Assembly (NCBI RefSeq): GCF_907163125.1
Contig: NZ_OU015319.1
Coordinates: 434,001-498,000, forward strand
From: Cloacibacterium caeni
GTDB taxonomy: Bacteria > Bacteroidota > Bacteroidia > Flavobacteriales > Weeksellaceae
DNA: 64,000 nt
Reading direction: 5' to 3'
The notes under the pieces were generated by a model that saw only the letters and a program-made list of their open reading frames with translations, was not told the DNA's origin and made no database searches. Position numbers and translations under genes: made by a program. Of the stretch, positions 36,056 through 44,963 are shown piece by piece (position 1 is the first letter of the stretch; each line of letters begins with the position of its first letter).

Positions 36056-39000
36056 ATGAAATTAGCAGAAATATCAATCAAAAGGCCTTCCATAGTCATT
36101 GTATTATTTACATTGCTTACTTTAGGAGGCTTGCTCAGTTACTCTTTAATGGGTTACGAGCTTATTCCAAAATTTGAAACCAACATTGTAACCATTTCTA
36201 CAGTATATCCTGGTGCTTCTCCAAGCGAGGTTGAAACATCCGTTACTAGAAAAATAGAAGATGCTGTTGGTGCTTTAGAAAACGTAAAGAAAGTAGAAGC
36301 TTCATCCTACGAAAATCTTTCAGTGGTAATGGTAGTGCTTAATGCTGGTACAGATGTAGATTATTCTCTAAATGATGCACAGCGTAGAGTAAATGCTATT
36401 CTTTCTAAATTACCAGATGGTGCAGATGCGCCTTCGCTTAATAAATTTTCACTAGATGATTTGCCTATTATTACAATGAGTATTTCTAGTGATAAACTTA
36501 ATAGTAAAGAGCTTTATGATCTTTTAGATAAAAAAATAGAGCCTATTTTCTCTCGTGTGAACGGTGTTGCACAAGTAAACCTCATTGGTGGACAAGAGAG
36601 AGAAATACAGGTGAATATTGATGATAAAAAATTACAGGGTTACGGACTTTCCATTGGTGAAGTTCAACAAGCTATCCTAACTTCTAATATGGATTTCCCA
36701 ACGGGTAATATAAAGACCAGAACGTCTAAATCTACTATCCGTTTGTCTGGAAAATACAAATCTGTAGAAGAAATGAGCAACCTTGTGATTTCTAACAAAA
36801 ATGGAGCGCAAGTTCGTTTGTCTGATGTAGCAGTGGTAATGGATGCACAAAAAGATGTAGAAAAAATAGCACGTTTTAATGAGCGTCCTACTATTTTAAT
36901 GCAAGTAAAAAAACAGTCTGATGCCAATGCAGTAGCAGTTTCTTCAAGCGTCCAAAAAACAATTGAAAAAGTAGCAAAAGATTACTCTGTGCAAGGGATA
37001 AATCTTAAGATTGTGAATGATACCACGACATTTACTTTAGAGTCAGCGAACCATGTAATTTTCGATTTGTTCTTAGCGATTATTCTCGTGGCAATTGTGA
37101 TGTTATTGTTCTTACACAGTGTTCGTAACGCCTTTATTGTAATGGTTTCTATCCCAATGTCGCTTATTGCTTCATTTATTGGTATGTATCTAATGGGTTA
37201 CACGTTGAATTTAATGTCACTCCTTGGTTTATCCTTAGTAGTTGGTATTTTGGTGGATGATGCGATTGTTGTATTAGAAAATATCTACCGACATATGGAA
37301 ATGGGTAAATCAAAAATTAGAGCAGCTTATGATGGAGCCGCAGAAATTGGATTTACCGTTGCTGCTATTACTTTAGTTATAGTTGTAGTATTTATACCAA
37401 TAGCAATGAGTAGTGGATTGGTGGCAAATATCTTGGGACAATTTTGTGTTACGGTAGCTATTGCAACATTGTTCTCATTGTTGGCTTCATTTACGATTAT
37501 ACCGTGGCTTTCTTCAAGATTTGGAAAGTTACAACATTTAACGGGTAAAAATTATTTTGAAAAATTCATTCTTTGGTTCGAAAAAGAATTAGACTTATTC
37601 ACTCATTGGATTACGGGCATCTTAGAATGGTGTCTTAAAACAGCTACAAGAAGAATATTGACTGTAGTTGCAACATTTATGGTTCTAATTGCTTCATTTT
37701 CTTTGGTCGGTTTAGGATATATTGGAACAGACTTTTTCCCTAAAATAGACAGAGGACAGTTTTTGTTACAGATGGAATTGCCTAAAGATGCTACTGTTGA
37801 AAAAATGAACCAAACTACTTTAAGCATTGAGAAATTCTTGAGACAAAAACCAGAAGTGGTAGATATGATTACTACTGTTGGTCAGCAATCTACAGGGATG
37901 GGAGGTGCGCAATCAACAGCTTATCAGTCAGAAATTCAGGTGATTTTAACAGATAAATCAGAACGTTCAGAAAGTACAGACATCTTAGCAGCTAAATTAA
38001 AAAGAGAGCTCGAAGAAAAATATACAGGTGTAGAATTTAAATCAGCTCCAATTGGTTTAATGGGTGCAGAAGGTTCTCCAATAGAAATGGTGGTTACAGG
38101 GCCAGATGTTCAGACAGCAAATAAAGAAGCAACTAGAATTTTAGAATTACTTAAAAAAGTACCTGGTGCAGTAGATCCAGAATTATCAACTGATACTGGT
38201 AATCCAGAGGTTAGAGTTAGTTTTGATCGTGATAAAATGGCTGCTCTCGGACTTAATCTTGCTTCTGTGGGGCAAGTAATGCAAACAGCATTTAATGGAA
38301 ATACTGATGGTAAATTTAAAGCTGGTGAATATGAGTATGATATCAATATTAGACTTGATGAAAGCAATAGAAATTCTATTGAAAATGTAAGGAATATCTT
38401 GTTTAAAAACGCTAAAGGCGAGCAAATTCGCTTGAGTCAGTTTGCAGATGTAGATATGTCATCTGGGCCAAGTTTATTACAACGTCGTGATAAATCTCCT
38501 GCTGTAAAAGTACTTTCTAAGGTGGTTGGTCGTCCTGTGGGTGATGTTGCTAAAGAATGGTCTAATCAATTCATGAATAGCAAAGACAAACCTGCGGGGG
38601 TAGATTACATTTGGGGAGGAACAATGGAAAACCAAAGCGAAGGTTTCGGTACATTAGGATATGCCTTATTGGCAGCTATGATATTGGTTTATTTGGTAAT
38701 GGTATCTTTATATGATAGTTTCATACATCCATTTGTAGTGTTATTTTCTATTCCGTTAGCATTAATTGGGGTAATGTTGATTTTGGCTATTACAGGCAAT
38801 TCACTCAATATTTTCACCTTGTTAGGGATGATTATGTTAATTGGTCTCGTTGCGAAAAACGCAATCTTATTGGTAGATTTTACCAATATGAGAAAAGCTG
38901 CTGGTGAATCTACTCATGATGCATTAATACAAGCCAACCACGCGCGTCTTCGTCCTATCTTAATGACGACAATTGCGATGATCTTCGGAATGTTGCCAAT

Positions 39001-39241
39001 TGCTTTAGCTAATGGTGCTGGTGCTGAAATGAACCAAGGACTTGCTTGGGTAATTATTGGTGGTTTAACATCATCTTTATTCCTTACATTAATTATTGTG
39101 CCAGTAGTATATTCCATTTTTGATTCAATTCTTAGAAGGTTGGGTAAAGATGAAAAAATAGATTACGAAGCAGAAATGAAAGCTGATTATGATCATAAAG
39201 AACTCAGTGAAGACGGTTTTACACCAAAACATTTAGATTAA
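36056..39241 (+). CDS. RND family efflux transporter permease (AcrB-like)
   Basis: Proton-driven inner-membrane pump, 1061 residues. It has the duplicated RND layout: one membrane segment, a large periplasmic loop, a cluster of helices near residues 335-545, a second loop, and final helices near 860-1030. The TM4 proton-relay pair is visible as G-I-L-V-D-D-A-I-V-V. The start S-I-K-R-P-S and the porter-domain pattern Y-P-G-A-S-P-S-E-V-E are typical of hydrophobic/amphiphilic exporters. Substrates cannot be read from sequence. Last gene of the operon, followed by a perfect 12-bp terminator. Confidence 0.93.
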   Translation: MKLAEISIKRPSIVIVLFTLLTLGGLLSYSLMGYELIPKFETNIVTISTVYPGASPSEVETSVTRKIEDAVGALENVKKVEASSYENLSVVMVVLNAGTDVDYSLNDAQRRVNAILSKLPDGADAPSLNKFSLDDLPIITMSISSDKLNSKELYDLLDKKIEPIFSRVNGVAQVNLIGGQEREIQVNIDDKKLQGYGLSIGEVQQAILTSNMDFPTGNIKTRTSKSTIRLSGKYKSVEEMSNLVISNKNGAQVRLSDVAVVMDAQKDVEKIARFNERPTILMQVKKQSDANAVAVSSSVQKTIEKVAKDYSVQGINLKIVNDTTTFTLESANHVIFDLFLAIILVAIVMLLFLHSVRNAFIVMVSIPMSLIASFIGMYLMGYTLNLMSLLGLSLVVGILVDDAIVVLENIYRHMEMGKSKIRAAYDGAAEIGFTVAAITLVIVVVFIPIAMSSGLVANILGQFCVTVAIATLFSLLASFTIIPWLSSRFGKLQHLTGKNYFEKFILWFEKELDLFTHWITGILEWCLKTATRRILTVVATFMVLIASFSLVGLGYIGTDFFPKIDRGQFLLQMELPKDATVEKMNQTTLSIEKFLRQKPEVVDMITTVGQQSTGMGGAQSTAYQSEIQVILTDKSERSESTDILAAKLKRELEEKYTGVEFKSAPIGLMGAEGSPIEMVVTGPDVQTANKEATRILELLKKVPGAVDPELSTDTGNPEVRVSFDRDKMAALGLNLASVGQVMQTAFNGNTDGKFKAGEYEYDINIRLDESNRNSIENVRNILFKNAKGEQIRLSQFADVDMSSGPSLLQRRDKSPAVKVLSKVVGRPVGDVAKEWSNQFMNSKDKPAGVDYIWGGTMENQSEGFGTLGYALLAAMILVYLVMVSLYDSFIHPFVVLFSIPLALIGVMLILAITGNSLNIFTLLGMIMLIGLVAKNAILLVDFTNMRKAAGESTHDALIQANHARLRPILMTTIAMIFGMLPIALANGAGAEMNQGLAWVIIGGLTSSLFLTLIIVPVVYSIFDSILRRLGKDEKIDYEAEMKADYDHKELSEDGFTPKHLD

Positions 39242-39320
39242 AAATATACAGATAAAGAATTGAAGATTAAATTCTGAAAATTCTTACTGTCATAGTTTTG
39301 TTTTAATAGTTTATTTTGAG

Positions 39321-39358
39321 AATTCTCACTCCTAAATATTGGAGTGAGAATTTTTTTT
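39321..39358 (+). terminator. terminator of the RND operon
   Basis: Perfect 12-bp stem AATTCTCACTCC/GGAGTGAGAATT with an 8-base loop and T7. Confidence 0.9.
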
Positions 39359-39393
39359 ACGAAATTTACGCTTATTATGAAGATAGTGTTATT

Positions 39394-40812
39394 ATGAAAA
39401 AATATTTTTTATTAATCTTGTTACTATATCAGAGTTTTTTCTCTCAAAATACTACAGGAGTTTTTAATGATGGTTTTATATTTACCAATGCTGTACAAGG
39501 AAATCCATCATCTTTTTTACAAAGTTCTAATCCTTGGGAATTAAATATTATTTCTACTGATGTGTTTTTGAACAATAATTATGGATATATCTCTAAACAG
39601 AACGTTTTAGGTGTTTTGGGAGAAAAGGATTTTGTTGTGAATGATGATAAAAGTTCACCAGATTTACCTAAGAATACTATCGGTTTTGGTGTGTATAAAA
39701 AATTTGATGGTCACTTTCAAGCAGACGTTCTAGGTCCCGCAATTGCCGTAAAATTCAAAATTAAAGACCAAGATTTTGCAGCAGGATTTTATACCAGATT
39801 AAGAACTTTTGGTAATTCCTTTAATTTAGACGGAAATTATAAATATGATAATTTTGTTCATCAACCATCATTTGCCTTAGATTTTAAACCCTTTTCAGGA
39901 AGTTTGGCCACCTTGCAAGAAAATAATTTTTTTATTTCTAAGTCTTTTTTTCAAACAAAGTCTTCTGAGTTTAATATTGGATTAAATTTTAAACACTCTA
40001 AAGTTTGGGATGCATTAATAGTTAAAGAGAAAAATTCATTTGATTTCAAATATGATAAAGCTTCCGCAACTTTTGAATACAATCATTATGATGTAGAAGC
40101 TTTGGTTACTACTTCTGTCAACTTTGATAATAATAGTTATAAACCCAAAGATTATGGACACTCTATAGGTGGCGATATTGGTTTTACATATGTAGATTAC
40201 GGAGATTATGACAAAGAAAAAGGGGAGTATCTTCAAAAATTGGCATTTTCTGTTACAGACATAGGTTTTATTAAAGTCAATGGAGAAAAGCATATCTTTA
40301 AAGGCGATCCATTTTTGATTGATAGAACTAACGATTTTCAACACTTAACAAGCATCTCTGATTTTTTACAAGAACTAAGTTCGCATGTTTATGGTGATCC
40401 AAACGCTTCTCTTGTTGGAACTCAGTTTACAGTTGCTTTACCTACAGCTTTGCATTTATCTTATAGTGGAAATCTACGCAGAAATAGATATTTAACTCTT
40501 GGAGTTAATCAAAGAGTGCCATTGTATAAGTATGCTTTTAAAACGCCTAATCTGTTTTATGTTAATTTAGCTAAAACACACCATTTAATAACCTACTCAG
40601 CACAATTATCTTTATTTGAGTATAAAAAACCTCAATTGGGCGCATATCTTAGATTTGGACCATTTTTTATAGGAAGCGATAATATTTTGCCCGTTTTTTT
40701 TAGACAAGATAAGTTTAATTCTTTTGATGTCTATTTTGGATTTAAAATTTATCCTTTTTGGGACAGTTCAGAATCTCGAAGATCTAGAAAGGAATGTTAT
40801 TGTGATAAATAA
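39394..40812 (+). CDS. outer-membrane beta-barrel protein, DUF5723-like
   Basis: A protein of 472 residues with a signal peptide ending at about residue 18 (Q-S-F-F-S-Q). The rest consists of alternating beta segments with aromatic girdles and ends in a strand like an outer-membrane barrel. It resembles the DUF5723 family of Bacteroidota surface proteins, whose function is not established. A longer frame opens at 39316, but that start lies inside the RND operon terminator, so the ATG at 39394 is chosen. Single gene with its own terminator at 40830. Confidence 0.75.
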   Translation: MKKYFLLILLLYQSFFSQNTTGVFNDGFIFTNAVQGNPSSFLQSSNPWELNIISTDVFLNNNYGYISKQNVLGVLGEKDFVVNDDKSSPDLPKNTIGFGVYKKFDGHFQADVLGPAIAVKFKIKDQDFAAGFYTRLRTFGNSFNLDGNYKYDNFVHQPSFALDFKPFSGSLATLQENNFFISKSFFQTKSSEFNIGLNFKHSKVWDALIVKEKNSFDFKYDKASATFEYNHYDVEALVTTSVNFDNNSYKPKDYGHSIGGDIGFTYVDYGDYDKEKGEYLQKLAFSVTDIGFIKVNGEKHIFKGDPFLIDRTNDFQHLTSISDFLQELSSHVYGDPNASLVGTQFTVALPTALHLSYSGNLRRNRYLTLGVNQRVPLYKYAFKTPNLFYVNLAKTHHLITYSAQLSLFEYKKPQLGAYLRFGPFFIGSDNILPVFFRQDKFNSFDVYFGFKIYPFWDSSESRRSRKECYCDK

Positions 40813-40829
40813 AATTAGAATATAAAAAT

Positions 40830-40859
40830 AGTTGCAATGAAAATTGCAACTGTTTTTTT
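40830..40859 (+). terminator. terminator after the barrel protein gene
   Basis: Perfect 9-bp stem AGTTGCAAT/ATTGCAACT with GAAA loop, then T7 after one G. Confidence 0.85.
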
Positions 40860-40907
40860 ATGATATAAAATAGGTTTAAATTTTAATCTTTTCGTTTTAG
40901 GAATTCC

Positions 40908-40915
40908 TAACTTTG
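40908..40915 (+). promoter_or_regulatory. -7 box of the ThrE pair
   Basis: TAACTTTG. Its last three bases are the TTG that opens the longer frame at 40913, so the ATG at 40934 is the start. Confidence 0.6.
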
Positions 40916-40933
40916 CGCAGTAAAAACTTAAAG

Positions 40934-41728
40934 ATGAAATCAGAAATGTTGCAAGAGAAACCTTTAATCGAAAAATATAATGATTTACTCTTAGATATAG
41001 GCTCTACATTGATGGTTGCAGGTGCGCATTGTGGTAGAATAGACCGGAATATAAAGCGTATTGCAGATGTTTTCGGGGTAGATATAGAAATCTTTTATTC
41101 TTTCAATGGAATTATTCTCACCACTAAAATGAGAAACAACCCTTCGGAAACCGCCACTCATTATAAAAGATTACCAAGTCATGGTGTACATTTCGGGATT
41201 CTCAATGAAATAAGTTTGCTTTCTTGGAAGGTGGTGAGTGATCATCTAGATTATCCACATGTGAAAAGAGAGTTCGAAAAAATTAAGAAACTTTCTCATC
41301 ATAAACGAATTCAAATTGTTATAGGAGTGGGAATTGCTTGTGCATCTCTTTGTATTTTAGCTAAAGGAGATTTCATAGATGCCACTTTTGCATTTTTTGC
41401 TTCTATGCTAGGAATACTTGCGAGACAAGAAATTTCAAAAAGAAAATTTAATGTAATGTTAGCGATTAGTGGTGGAGCATTTGTTACCAGTTTTATCGCT
41501 TCCATTAATGTTTTTTATGGAATAGGAGCGCTCCCCGAAAAAGCATTGGCTACTTCAGTGCTGTATTTGGTTCCGGGTGTTCAATTGGTGAATGCCGTTA
41601 TAGATTTAATCGAAGGATACGTCGCTACTGCTATTGCAAGAGGTTTTTATTCGGGATTTCTTTTATTATGTATTGCTGCAGGAATGGCTTTGAGTATTCT
41701 AATTTTTGGAATTAATAATTTTTACTAA
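40934..41728 (+). CDS. threonine/serine exporter, N-terminal part (DUF1212/ThrE)
   Basis: Membrane protein of 264 residues. A cytoplasmic N-terminal region (about 1-115, with the family segment G-A-H-C-G-R-I-D-R-N) precedes five hydrophobic segments. It matches the first half of ThrE-type threonine/serine exporters. The second half is encoded by the next gene, whose ATG is 1 bp after this stop, so the two chains probably form one transporter. Substrate by family; not proven here. Confidence 0.88.
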   Translation: MKSEMLQEKPLIEKYNDLLLDIGSTLMVAGAHCGRIDRNIKRIADVFGVDIEIFYSFNGIILTTKMRNNPSETATHYKRLPSHGVHFGILNEISLLSWKVVSDHLDYPHVKREFEKIKKLSHHKRIQIVIGVGIACASLCILAKGDFIDATFAFFASMLGILARQEISKRKFNVMLAISGGAFVTSFIASINVFYGIGALPEKALATSVLYLVPGVQLVNAVIDLIEGYVATAIARGFYSGFLLLCIAAGMALSILIFGINNFY

Positions 41729-41729
41729 A

Positions 41730-42242
41730 ATGGATTTTTTTCTACTGATCATAAAAGATTTTAGCTTCGCATTTTGTGTAGCCATTGGTTTTGGAAGTTT
41801 GTTTAACACGCCAAACAGAGTTTTATTAATCGCAGGATTATTAGGTGGTTTAGGTCACGCTTTGCGTTTTACTTTGTACGAAGGAGTTGGTTTAGGATTA
41901 ATAACTTCTACACTTTCGGGAACTGTTCTTATTGGTTTATTAGGAATAGTTTTGGCACATAGAGTTCACACTCCGCCTATTGTTTTCACCATGCCAGCTT
42001 GTATTACCATGATTCCCGGAATGTACGCCTACAAAACCATGTTGGGTTTCATTCGATTGACAGACGAAAGCGGATTAGTCAGAAATCCTCAAGATTTAGA
42101 CAATACTTTTCACAATTTGGTTCTTACCGCTTCTTTATTGTTTTGTTTGGCAGTCGGAATTTCCATCGGAGTATTGCTTTTCAGACAGTCGAGTGTGAAA
42201 ATGCTGAAATTTGCACACAAAAGAAAAATAGAAAACGATTAG
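41730..42242 (+). CDS. threonine/serine exporter, C-terminal part (DUF3815/ThrE_2)
   Basis: Membrane protein of 170 residues with about five hydrophobic segments and the P-x-x-x-x-M-P-A-C-I-T-M-I-P-G-M signature of the ThrE second half. Cotranscribed with the preceding gene. Its stop codon overlaps, tail to tail by 4 bp, the stop of the GldA-like gene on the other strand, leaving no space for an intergenic terminator. Confidence 0.88.
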   Translation: MDFFLLIIKDFSFAFCVAIGFGSLFNTPNRVLLIAGLLGGLGHALRFTLYEGVGLGLITSTLSGTVLIGLLGIVLAHRVHTPPIVFTMPACITMIPGMYAYKTMLGFIRLTDESGLVRNPQDLDNTFHNLVLTASLLFCLAVGISIGVLLFRQSSVKMLKFAHKRKIEND

Positions 42243-42949
42243 TCTTCTATTTTTACGCTGGTATAATGAGCAAAAGCTTCTTCTAAATTATTGAATTTCC
42301 CTTTGAAATCTGCAATATCAGCATCTTGAATAATGTTTCCTTGATGAATCAAAATCACTCTGGTACAGAGCGCTTCTACTTCTTGCATAATGTGAGTAGA
42401 GAGAATTACGGTTTTTTCTTTGCCAATTTCTTTAATTACATTTCTAATTTCTAGAATTTGATTTGGGTCAAGACCATTGGTAGGTTCATCTAGAATCAAT
42501 AAATCTGGAGCATGAAGAATCGCTTGAGCCAAGCCAACACGCTGTTTGTAACCTTTCGATAACTGAGAAATTTTCTTTGATTTTTCGGGAGTAATACCTA
42601 CTAAATCTATGATTTCATCTACTTTTTCTTTAGAAATCTGGTGAATATCTGCCACGAATTGCAAATATTCTTTCACATACATTTCCAAATAAAGTGGATT
42701 ATTTTCTGGCAAAAAACCGATGTTTTTCTTTACTTCTGTTTCGTTTTCGGTAATGTTTTTTCCATCAAAAATAATTTCTCCTTCATCTATTTTTAGAGCA
42801 CCCACAATAGATTTCATCAAGGTAGATTTTCCCGCACCATTCGGTCCTAAAAGTCCTATGATTTCATTTTTGTCAATATCTAAATTGATGTTGTGAAGCG
42901 CTGTTTGTTCACCAAATTTTTTTGTAAGATTTTTGATTTCTAAAGACAT
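42239..42949 (-). CDS. ABC transporter ATP-binding protein, GldA-like
   Basis: Cytoplasmic ABC ATPase of 236 residues. Walker A is G-P-N-G-A-G-K-S-T, the Q-loop is replaced by the L-P-E-N-N-P-L-Y-L region, the signature is L-S-K-G-Y-K-Q-R, Walker B is L-L-I-L-D-E-P-T, and the H-loop is S-T-H-I-M-Q-E-V. The pattern N-P-L-Y-L-x-M-Y-V-x-E-Y-L is like gliding protein GldA, but GldA is usually about 60 residues longer. No permease gene is adjacent, so a gliding role is only possible. TATTTTTG box at 42986. Confidence 0.85.
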   Translation of the reverse strand: MSLEIKNLTKKFGEQTALHNINLDIDKNEIIGLLGPNGAGKSTLMKSIVGALKIDEGEIIFDGKNITENETEVKKNIGFLPENNPLYLEMYVKEYLQFVADIHQISKEKVDEIIDLVGITPEKSKKISQLSKGYKQRVGLAQAILHAPDLLILDEPTNGLDPNQILEIRNVIKEIGKEKTVILSTHIMQEVEALCTRVILIHQGNIIQDADIADFKGKFNNLEEAFAHYTSVKIED

Positions 42950-42985
42950 AAGTAATCCGTAATAAGAAATAGTAATTTGTTAACG

Positions 42986-42993
42986 CAAAAATA
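42986..42993 (-). promoter_or_regulatory. -7 box of the GldA-like gene
   Basis: TATTTTTG on the minus strand, 36 nt before the ATG. Confidence 0.5.
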
Positions 42994-43064
42994 GAGATAA
43001 TATTTTGAAAATAGAGTTCCGTAAGAACGATTGATTTTATAAAATTGGAATTTCTTCCAAAAAG

Positions 43065-43092
43065 AAAATCCCAAGAAAATTCTTGGGATTTT
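43065..43092 (-). terminator. terminator of tRNA-Arg
   Basis: Perfect 12-bp stem AAAATCCCAAGA/TCTTGGGATTTT with a 4-base loop, 2 nt past the tRNA 3' end on the minus strand, followed by a T-rich tail. Confidence 0.8.
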
Positions 43093-43094
43093 TG

Positions 43095-43168
43095 TGACCT
43101 CGACAGGATTCAAACCTGTAACCTTCTGAGCCGTAATCAGATGCGCTATTCAGTTGCGCCACGAGGCC
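43095..43168 (-). tRNA. tRNA-Arg (anticodon ACG)
   Basis: 74 nt on the minus strand. Acceptor GGCCTCG/CGAGGTC (one G-U), anticodon arm TCTGA-TTACGGC-TCAGA with anticodon ACG, T-arm ACAGG-TTTGAAT-CCTGT. The 3' CCA is not encoded. TATATTTG box 13 nt upstream. Confidence 0.95.
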
Positions 43169-43181
43169 GAAATTCGGTTTG

Positions 43182-43189
43182 CAAATATA
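43182..43189 (-). promoter_or_regulatory. -7 box of tRNA-Arg
   Basis: TATATTTG on the minus strand, 13 nt before the tRNA 5' end. Confidence 0.6.
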
Positions 43190-43213
43190 ATGTTTTTTTG
43201 CTTTCTTTGAAGA

Positions 43214-44260
43214 ATGAAATCATATTTTTTTGCTTTTTTTTCGTTATTGGTGGTAATTTCTTGTAAAAAAGAAACTTATCAATCATCCACAGATTGGATT
43301 GTTATTTCTAAAAACATTCAGTTCAAAGAAAATGGCGATTTTTTACTCTTAAAATCAGGAAAACTTCAGTATAAAATTCCTCATTCTAAATTGCCGTACC
43401 AAAAAATTATGTTGCTCAACGCAAGTTTAGTGGGGTACATTACAGAATTAGGCGCAGAAGAAAAAATCATTGGCGTTTCCAGTCCAGAATATATTTTTTC
43501 AGAGAAAATACAGAAATCAATCCAAGAAAATAAAATTCAAAACATCGGAAACGAACAGAAATACAACGTAGAAAAAATCATCGCGTATCAACCAGATGCT
43601 ATTTTCACCAATTACGTTGCCAGTTTCGAGAATACTTATGAAGTTTTAAAGAAAAACGGAATAGAAATTATCTTTATTGATGAATATTTAGAAGAGAAAC
43701 CCCTCGAAAAAGCAAAAATAATAGAGGTTTTCGGTAAACTTCTCGGTAAAGAAAAAGAAGCATTAGAAAAATATTCAGAAATTGAAAAAAATTATAATTC
43801 GTATAAGAATTTAGCAGCAAAATCTACGAATAAACCGCAAGTTTTGACCAATGAAATCTACGGAAATCAATGGTTTGTAGCTGGTGGAAACTCTCACATC
43901 GCACATTTTATAAAAGATGCAAATGCCCAATATATTTTTGGAGACAATTCAGAATCTAAATCTACCCCGAAAAGTTTCGAAGAAGTCTTTTTTAGAGCCG
44001 AAAATGCAGAATTTTGGGTAAATGTAGGAAATCATAAAAACAAGAAAGATTTACTTCAAATCAATCCTAATTATGCAAAGATGAAAGTCTACCAAAAAGG
44101 CGATATTTACACGATTTCTGGTAGAGAAAAAGGCTCTGCCAATGATTATTTCGAAAGTGGAGTAGTAAGAGGAGATTTAGTTTTGAAAGATTATATAAAA
44201 ATTTTTCATCCAGAGATTTTTCCAAAAGATTCATTATTGTATATGAAAAAACTGAATTAG
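43214..44260 (+). CDS. ABC transporter substrate-binding lipoprotein (siderophore/cobalamin type)
   Basis: Lipid-anchored binding protein of 348 residues with lipobox V-V-I-S-C ending at Cys17. Two lobes joined by a long helix follow the BtuF/FepB class: L-N-A-S-L-V-G-Y-I-x-E-L-G near residue 75, I-A-Y-Q-P-D-A-I-F-T-N near 125, and F-I-D-E-Y then a helix. No permease or ATPase is next to it, so its partner and ligand (ferric siderophore, haem or cobalamin) are undetermined. mtgA follows after 45 bp but has its own -7 box. Confidence 0.85.
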   Translation: MKSYFFAFFSLLVVISCKKETYQSSTDWIVISKNIQFKENGDFLLLKSGKLQYKIPHSKLPYQKIMLLNASLVGYITELGAEEKIIGVSSPEYIFSEKIQKSIQENKIQNIGNEQKYNVEKIIAYQPDAIFTNYVASFENTYEVLKKNGIEIIFIDEYLEEKPLEKAKIIEVFGKLLGKEKEALEKYSEIEKNYNSYKNLAAKSTNKPQVLTNEIYGNQWFVAGGNSHIAHFIKDANAQYIFGDNSESKSTPKSFEEVFFRAENAEFWVNVGNHKNKKDLLQINPNYAKMKVYQKGDIYTISGREKGSANDYFESGVVRGDLVLKDYIKIFHPEIFPKDSLLYMKKLN

Positions 44261-44264
44261 TCGT

Positions 44265-44272
44265 TATTTTTG
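44265..44272 (+). promoter_or_regulatory. -7 box of mtgA
   Basis: TATTTTTG, 33 nt before the ATG at 44306. Confidence 0.5.
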
Positions 44273-44305
44273 CAACTTAAATAAACTATTATAGATTACA
44301 TTTTT

Positions 44306-44950
44306 ATGTGGAAATTTATTAAGAAACTATTTTATACCATTGCCATCATCAGCATTTTTTCTATTATTTGGGGAAGATTTTTTAATCCTATTATTACCAT
44401 TACGCAAATAGAAGGTTTGGTGAAATATCAAAAACTAGACAGAGATTACATCAGCTTTGATGAAATGGGAAGAAACATAAAAAAGGCGGTCATTGCTAGC
44501 GAAGATCAGAATTTTTACAGACATAATGGTTTTGATTTTCAAGCCATCCAAAAAGCATTTGCAGATAATCAAAAAGGAAAAAAATTAAAAGGAGGAAGTA
44601 CCATTTCTCAACAAACCGCTAAAAATATTTTCCTTTGGAACGGTAGAAGTTATGTAAGAAAAGGTCTGGAAGCTATTTTCACATTTATCATAGAAAAAGT
44701 TTGGAGCAAAGACATTATTTTAGAACGCTACCTGAATTCCATAGAAATGGGACAAGGTGTTTTCGGGGTAGAAGCAGCAAGTCACTACTATTTTGGGAAA
44801 TCTGCAGCAGATTTAACCAAATCGGAAGCAGCTTGGATTGCAGTTTGTCTCCCAAATCCTAAAAAATATGACCCGAAAAATCCGAGTTCTTATCTTTCTA
44901 GAAAACATTCTTGGGTGATGAGACAAATGAATTACGTAAATTTGGAGTAA
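44306..44950 (+). CDS. mtgA: monofunctional peptidoglycan glycosyltransferase
   Basis: Polymerises lipid II into glycan strands at the inner membrane. 214 residues: one N-terminal membrane anchor (about 8-27) and a family 51 glycosyltransferase domain. The catalytic glutamate is Glu66 in A-S-E-D-Q-N-F-Y-R-H, with the further motifs G-G-S-T-I-S-Q-Q-T-A-K-N and Y-L-N-S-I-E-M-G. No transpeptidase domain, as expected for MtgA. A Gcr-like membrane protein gene follows after 13 bp. Confidence 0.95.
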   Translation: MWKFIKKLFYTIAIISIFSIIWGRFFNPIITITQIEGLVKYQKLDRDYISFDEMGRNIKKAVIASEDQNFYRHNGFDFQAIQKAFADNQKGKKLKGGSTISQQTAKNIFLWNGRSYVRKGLEAIFTFIIEKVWSKDIILERYLNSIEMGQGVFGVEAASHYYFGKSAADLTKSEAAWIAVCLPNPKKYDPKNPSSYLSRKHSWVMRQMNYVNLE

Positions 44951-44963
44951 ATAAAGACAATTC

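Noticed and set aside
43045-43266. Open frame of 73 codons over the tRNA-Arg
   Set aside because: It covers the tRNA and its terminator on the opposite strand and has no coding features.
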